In this document: one piece after another, positions 58,490 through 64,000 of the stretch
How the letters are laid out: each line of letters opens with the position of its first letter
How positions within the stretch are numbered: position 1 is the stretch's first letter
Source: Perilla frutescens
Taxonomy: Eukaryota; Streptophyta; Magnoliopsida; Lamiales; Lamiaceae
Direction of reading: 5' to 3'
Assembly (NCBI GenBank): GCA_026008535.1
Contig: BRKX01000004.1
Coordinates: forward strand, 59,032,501 to 59,096,500
DNA: 64,000 nt
Program-made: the position numbers and the translations under genes
Notes under the pieces: model-generated
Database searches by the model: none
Told to the model about the DNA's origin: nothing
Seen by the model: only the letters and a program-made list of their open reading frames with translations

Positions 58490-59727
58490 ATGCGCACAAG
58501 GGCACAAGGTGACCCGTTGCTCGAGTTGGACCCCGAGATAGAAGCTATGAGCCGTCACCACAACGCTCGAAGGAGAAGATGAAAAATGGCGGACAATCCA
58601 CCACCACCACCTCCCATCCAAGACCTGTTGATCCTCCAAATTCAAAGACAACTCGAAGAGATGAGAGGATAACTACCGTCCCAAGAAGAGATTCGAGCTC
58701 AAGCCGAAGAGGCTCCGATACGAAATTTATTTCATCCCACGGTTAATGAGGGAGTTATTCATGGGCCGGCTATACAAGATAACAACTTTGAGTTAAAGCC
58801 GACATTGATGGCTATGGTTTCCCAAAACTAATTCGGTGGAACGGCCCTTGAAGACCCGCACGAGCATATTAACCAATTCTTAGAGATTGCCCGAACTGTG
58901 AAAATTAATGGAGTTCCTGAGGACACCATTCAATTGAGGCTATTCTATTTCTCACTGCAGGACAAGGCATGAGCATGGTGGTTGGACCAACTACCAGGAG
59001 GATTCTCATCGTGGAATAAAATGATCTCCGAATTCCTTCAAAAGTTCTTCCCTCCCTGGGAAGACATTAAAGCTAAAGGGAGAGATCACTCAGTTTAGGC
59101 AAAGAGATGAGGAGTCTATGTGTGAAGCTTGGGAGAGGTTTCGGGAAATGCTTCGGAAGTGCCCTGGCCACGGCTTTGGCACAGATCATCAAGTTTGCAT
59201 ATTTTATGGTGGGTGTAAGTCTAATGTGAGAAGCATTCTAGATGCATCAGCTGGAGGATCATTGCTAGCTCGAGGCCCCGAGGAAGCCATCACAATCATT
59301 GAAGAAATGGCTTCCAACGCCTATCAGCGGCCAGGGGAGCGGGAAAACGTATAAATTTTGAAGAAAGTGGACACTGCAAGCAACAATGCCATAGCCCTCT
59401 TAGCCGTCCAAGTGTCGACTATGAATTCAAATATAGAAGCTATAGCATCCACAAGACCCGAGTCATCAATGATGCCTAACTTGGAAGAAGCAAGCTTTGT
59501 TGGGCAAGAAGGTTATGGAGGTTATCAAAGACCATGTAATTAAGGCTTCAAGCCCCATTTTAGAGGGCCACAAGGACAAGGTGGTAACCAAAATGGATGA
59601 GCTCTTTATGGCCTTCATGAACAAGACTGACAAGTATATGTGGGACTCTCAAACACGCTTTGAGAAGCTAGAAAGAAACCAAGCCGCTGTGAATACTCAA
59701 TTGAAGATGCTTGAAAAGAAAATGTGA
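58490..59727 (+). pseudogene. Athila-type gag, broken
   Basis: The ATG at 58490 (MRTRAQGDP, DPEIEAMSRH) follows the primer site by about 120 bp. A stop follows within about 30 codons, and several more occur. The retrotransposon gag core is readable near 58840-59060 (FGGTALEDPHEHINQFLEI, AWWLDQLP, KFFPP). A frame change near 59080 leads into 59118-59354 (CEAWERFREMLRKCP) and further pieces up to 59727. The RNA-binding part is not clear. Confidence 0.8.
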
Positions 59728-59742
59728 TAAATCGTCTCGACT

Positions 59743-61233
59743 TTGGGAGGACAACACCATCAAGGGCAATTTCCCTCTAATACTACCATTAACCCAAAGG
59801 AAAATTACAAGGCAATAACTCTTCAAAATGGTACATCCTACAAGGAACCCGATATACCGGACCAAGATAAATGTACTAGGAGTGAGGATAAGCCAAATGT
59901 AGAAGAGAAAGGGAATTTTGAAGGTGAGAAGGAAGATGCACCAAAAGAAGAAGAAGTAGCTCCTAAACCAAAGAAGATGGAGGAGCCTCAAGTGAAGGTG
60001 CCTTACCCTCAAAGGCTTCAAAGAGCTAAGAATGAAGAGCAATTCTCGAAATTCCTTGACATATTCCGGAGGATTCAAATTAACCTCCCTCTTGTGGAGG
60101 CTTTGCAACAAATGCCAAGCTACGTAAAATTTCTCAAGGATGTGGTGACAAGGAAGAGGAAATTGGGCAACTTTGAGACCGTGAGCCTAACGGAGAATTG
60201 TAGTGCATTGATCCAACGGAAGTTGCCCGCCAAAATGAAGGACCCCAAAAGCTTCAATATCATTGTGACAATTGGAGATCACCATGAGAGGAAGGCCCTT
60301 TGTGACTTGGGAGCAAGTATAAACCTCATGCCGTTGTCATTCTTTTTAAGGCTCAATGTTGGAGAGATCAAGCCCACAACAATTTGCTTGCAAATGGCGG
60401 ATAGGTCATTGACCTATCCAAAAGGAGTTGTGGAAGATGTTCTTGTCAAGGTGAATGACTTTATCTTTCCCGTGGACTTTGTTGTCCTAGACATGGAAGA
60501 GGACAAAAACGTGCCCTTCATACTAGGAAGGCCATTTTTAGCAACGGAAAAGGTACTCATAGATGTGTCTAAAGGAGAACTCACACTTCGGCTTAATGAT
60601 GAGAGTAGCACATTCTCCATCTACAATGAGATGAAATTTCACGATGATGATGAGGAGTCTATGAGGGTGGAGGAATGCAAGGTGATGAAGGTTGTAGAAG
60701 CATGTGTGGAAGAGAAGATTATGGAGCGCTACACCTCCCAAAATGCTTTGGAAACAAGCTTGTTTGCATCTATTTACTCTTTTTCTTCATTTGATTTATT
60801 TGATAATAACCCCGATGCGTTGGATTGTGTTTGTGCTCTTGACTCTTCACAGAAAATTTCAAGGAAAGGAAACCAATTCTTACATTTGAGGGATGAAAAT
60901 GAGGAAGCATTAAAGAAGGAAGGAGGAGAGCAAAAGGACAAAAAAGAGGAGTTGAAGCCCCTTCTGGGGCACTTGAGATATACCTTTTTAGGTGAAAATG
61001 AAACCTACCCCATGATTGTGTCGACTTATTTGTTTGCATGTGAACTTGACAAGTTGTTGAGGGTCTTGAGAAAGTATAAATCTGCTATATCATGGTCTAT
61101 TACTGATTTGAAAGGGATTAGCCCCTCCGTGTGTATGCATAGGATCTTACTTGAGGATGAGTATAAACCTCGTATGCAACCACAATGTAGGCTAAATCCT
61201 ATTATGCAAGAAGTTGTGAGAAAGAAGTTCTAA
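59743..61233 (+). pseudogene. Athila-type protease region and start of RT
   Basis: This 496-codon open stretch has a Lys/Glu-rich N-terminus (to ~85), then YPQRLQRAK and the LDIFRRIQINLPLVEAL segment. The retropepsin-like domain follows with CDLGASINLMP around residues 186-196 and FILGRPFLAT near 260. The tail enters the RT N-terminal region (KSAISWSITDLKGI, EDEYKPRMQPQCRLNP) and ends in a frameshift at about 61225. The initiating residue shown is the first Met in the frame. In an intact element this would be read as part of a gag-pol polyprotein. Confidence 0.85.
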
Positions 61234-62342
61234 AATAGCTAGATGCGGGTATTATTTATGATATATCTGATAGTGAATGAGTGAGTCCCACCCAGGTTGT
61301 AGCTAAAAAGGGAGGCATGACAGTTGTTCAAAATGAGGGTAGTGAATTGATAGCTACTAGGGTTGTCACAGGTTGGAGGGTATGCATCGATCATCGTGCT
61401 CTAAATGCCGCCACTAGGAAGGACCATTTTCCCTTGTCATTTATCGATCAAATGCTTGATAGATTAGCTGGGTATGAGTTCTATTATTTTCTAGACGGCT
61501 ATTCTGGCTATAATCAAATTTTAATAGCCCCTGAAGACCAACATAAGGCATCATTCACTTGTCTATATGGAATTTTTTCTTTTCGCATGATGTCTTTTGG
61601 TCTTTGTAATGCGCATGCTACATTCTAAAGATGCATGATGGCAATTTTCCATGACTTGATTGAAAATATTATGGAGGTTTTTATGGATGACTTTTCTGTA
61701 TTTGGGAATTCGTTTGATCACTGTTTGCAAAACCTAACCCAAGTTTTGCAGAGATGTGAAGAAACTAATCTCGTGCTTGATTGGGAAAAGTGTCATTTTA
61801 TGGTTAGAGACAGAATTGTCCTTGGGCATAGGGTTTCTACTGCAGGATTGGAGGTAGATCGGGCTAAGATCATAGCCATCGAGAAGCTCCCACCCCCAAC
61901 AAATGAGAAAGGGGTTCGAAGTTTCTTAGGCCATGCCGGGTTTTACCGCCGTTTTATCAAGGATTTCTCAAAAATTTCCAAACCCTTGTGTCGACTTCTT
62001 GAAAAAGAAAATGAATTTATTTTTGATGATGCTTGTTTGCAGGCGTTCGAGATGCTCAAGAAGGCCTTAATGACTGCTTCAGTGCTCATCACTCTAGATT
62101 GGAATGAGTCGTTCGAGTTGATGTGCGATGTAAGTGAAGTGGCGGTAGGGGCCGCATTGGGCCAAAAGAGGAAAAAGATGTTCCGTGTAATTTACTATGG
62201 GAGCAAGACACTCGATCCAGCCCAAGTAAATTATACAACTACAGAGCGTGAACTCCTAGCCGTGATGTATGCCTTTGATAAGTTCCGGCCCTATCTCATT
62301 GGGGCCCGGACTATAGTACACACGGATCATGCGGCCCTGTGA
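61234..62342 (+). pseudogene. Athila-type reverse transcriptase and RNase H start
   Basis: Stops near 61240-61280 are followed by an open stretch 61281-61628 (TGWRVCIDHRALN, FLDGYSGYNQI, SFGLCNA). A TAA at 61626-61628 interrupts it. The next open stretch, 61635-62342, has the catalytic EVFMDDFSVFG, the KCHFMV and GHRVS blocks, the connection domain (AGFYRRFIKDFSKI) and the RNase H start (LMCDVSEVAVGAALGQ, TERELLAV). It stops at TGA 62340-62342. Confidence 0.88.
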
Positions 62343-63842
62343 CATTTATTCGCAAAGAAAGACACCAAGCCCAGGTTGATAAGATGGATCCTGTTGCTGC
62401 AACAATTTGATGTTGAGATAAGAGACCGGAGAGGGTGTGAGAATGTGGTAGCAGACCACCTCTCACATTTAGAGCATGCCCCGGATGAGCTAGAGGACAA
62501 AAAGCCTATCAATGATGATTTCCCAGATGAGAAGATACTAGCCATAAAAGCTACTAAACCATGGTTTGCAGATTTCATGAATTATTTGGTAGCAGGGGTC
62601 AAGCCCGTGGAGCTTGAGAGTTACAAAAGGAAAAAATTCTTCCATGAGGTGAAGTTCTTTGTTTGGGATGAACCATACCTCTTCAGACACTATGCCGACT
62701 TGGTTTTGAGAAGATGTGTGCCCGAAGACCAATGGGGAGAGATCCTTGAAGCATGCCACACTGGGCCAAGTGGTGGCCATTTTGGTGCAAATCGGACCGC
62801 TAGAAAAGTTCTTCAAAGCGGATTTTATTGGCCTACACTGTTTCGAGATGCACTAGGATTTGTGAAGAGTTGTGGACAATATTAGCGGATAGGGTCGATT
62901 TCCAAGAGGGACGAGATGCCTATGAGAAACACAATTGAGGTGGAGCTCTTCGATGTATGGGGTATATATTTTATTGGTCCATTTATAGCTTCTGAAGGGA
63001 ATATGTATATACTATTGACCGTTGATTACGTGTCCCGTTGGATAGAAGCGGTGCCCACGAAGATAATCGACTCTAAGGTGGTACTCAAGTTCTTGAAGAG
63101 GAATATACTCACACGTTTTGGCGCCCCGAGAGCTCTCATTAGTGATGGTGGCTCCCATTTCTGTAACAAATGGATGTCAATGCTTCTTACTAGGCATGGG
63201 GTGAAGCACAAGATCACCACACCCTATCACCCCTAAGCAAATGGTCAGACGGAGCTAGCAAACATGAAGGTCAAGCAAATTCTGCAGAAGGTGGTCAGGA
63301 CTAATGGGAAGGATTGGGTCTCATTGTTGGACGATGCACTTTGGGCTTATCGGACCACATATAAGACGCTGTTGGGAATGTCACCATACCAACTAGTCTT
63401 TGGGAAATCTTACCACCTACCAGTCGAGATATCTCACAAAAATTTTTGGGCCACTAAGAAAATTAACTTCCATCCCATGGCATCAAGAGGAGAAAAGATC
63501 TTTCAATTGAATGAACTTGATGAGTTTAGGATGAAAGCATTTGAAAATTCAACTATCTACAAGCTCCGGGCAAAGTTTTATCATGATAAGCTCATAAAGA
63601 ACAAAGAGTTGGCCCTAGGAGATTAAGTGCTTCTATTTAATTCAAGGCCTAAGCTATTTCCTGGGAAATTGAAGATGAAATGGAGTAGGCTGTTTACAAT
63701 AGAGAGAATTTTCGATGGAGGTGCGGTTGAGCTCAAAAGAAATGATGGATGCTTTTTTGTGGTGAACGGGCATCGGGTCAAGAAATTTTACAAACCGGAA
63801 GACAAACTTGAGCCTACCACATGCTACCTCCAGGACGTCTAA
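62343..63842 (+). pseudogene. Athila-type RNase H end and integrase, broken
   Basis: 62376-62885 holds the RNase H end (RRGCENVVADHLSHLE) and the integrase zinc-module start (GPSGGHFGANRTARKVLQSGFYWP). A TAG at 62883-62885 follows. 62916-63236 has the integrase core with a GIYFIGPF block (GIDFMGPF in intact relatives, so the first catalytic Asp is Tyr here) and LISDGGSHF. A TAA replaces a codon in PYHP*ANGQTE. 63264-63626 and 63627-63842 are the C-terminal part (GMSPYQLVFGKSYHLPVE, NGHRVKKFY), separated by one in-frame TAA. Confidence 0.87.
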
Positions 63843-64000
63843 TGTTTGGTAACCCCATCGAGCTAACGATGTTAAACTTAGCGCTTATTGGGAGACAACC
63901 CAATTTTTCTTTTGTTACTTTTAACCCTTTTTGGATTTTATAGTTTTATGTAGTTAGATGTTTCTTGATTGTTTTTAGTCTTGGTATTTTGTTGCTTCTA
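63843..64000 (+). other. Athila-type post-integrase spacer
   Basis: Non-coding sequence with the ...GCGCTTATTGGGAGACAACCCA... landmark, then T-rich DNA to the window edge. The element continues beyond. Confidence 0.6.

Larger units (their letters stand above)
56863..64000 (+). mobile_element. Athila-type Gypsy retrotransposon (3' end outside the window)
   Basis: 5' LTR (56863 to about 58346), tRNA-Asp-type primer site (58349-58367), gag, protease, RT, RNase H and integrase follow in Gypsy order. The gag-protease sequence, including LDIFRRIQINLPLVEALQQM-type residues and CDLGASINLMP, is characteristic of the Athila lineage. After the integrase a CGCTTATTGGGAGACAACCCA-like motif (~63880-63902) occurs, often seen behind pol in Athila elements. 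Any env-like ORF and the 3' LTR would lie beyond 64000. Many stops and frame changes show it is dead. Confidence 0.88.

Overview
The window looks like nuclear DNA of a flowering plant, probably a eudicot. It has plant-type LTR retrotransposons (Copia, chromovirus and Athila-type Gypsy), a plant L1-type LINE, Stowaway, hAT and Harbinger-like miniature elements, and one intron-containing LRR receptor kinase gene. Background DNA is AT-rich. I cannot name the species. I saw no rRNA, tRNA, CRISPR or bacterial-type operon features.

Layout. 1-2804: a GC-rich scrap, then two arms of AGCAAATT-type repeats in opposite orientation; the right arm is a three-copy tandem repeat of about 0.42 kb. 2805-18740: a decayed Sirevirus-like Copia element (Copia-1, + strand) with gag, pol and an extra env-position ORF. 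Its 5' LTR is split by a roughly 6.06-kb LINE (3520-9578, - strand). 18741-26327: a truncated TIR element, a scrambled remnant of the same Copia family (Copia-2, - strand, one LTR only) and an intact 1.13-kb TIR element, all joined by (TA)n tracts. 26328-45280: a third family member (Copia-3, - strand) whose LTR-tail/gag/5'-pol segment of 4,309 bp is present three times in tandem. Each copy carries the same 512-bp solo-LTR-like insertion. 45281-46913: a hAT-type miniature element and the presumed promoter. 46914-50919: the only apparently intact host gene, a four-exon LRR receptor kinase of 1,222 residues (LRR-XII-like, non-RD). 50920-54359: AT-rich spacer with two Stowaway-like elements and a Harbinger-like element. 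54360-56862: the 3' part of a chromovirus on the - strand. 56863-64000: an Athila-type Gypsy element, + strand, running off the right edge.

How it fits together. Apart from the receptor kinase, almost all coding sequence belongs to retroelements, and all of it carries stops or frameshifts. The insertion order can partly be read: the LINE is younger than Copia-1, the solo LTR is younger than Copia-3 but older than the triplication, and the triplication is much younger than Copia-3's insertion, because the LTRs differ by several percent by eye while the repeat units differ at one noticed site. The receptor kinase is a candidate cell-surface immune receptor. The most unusual structure is the Copia-3 triplication. 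I found no convincing wholly new system.
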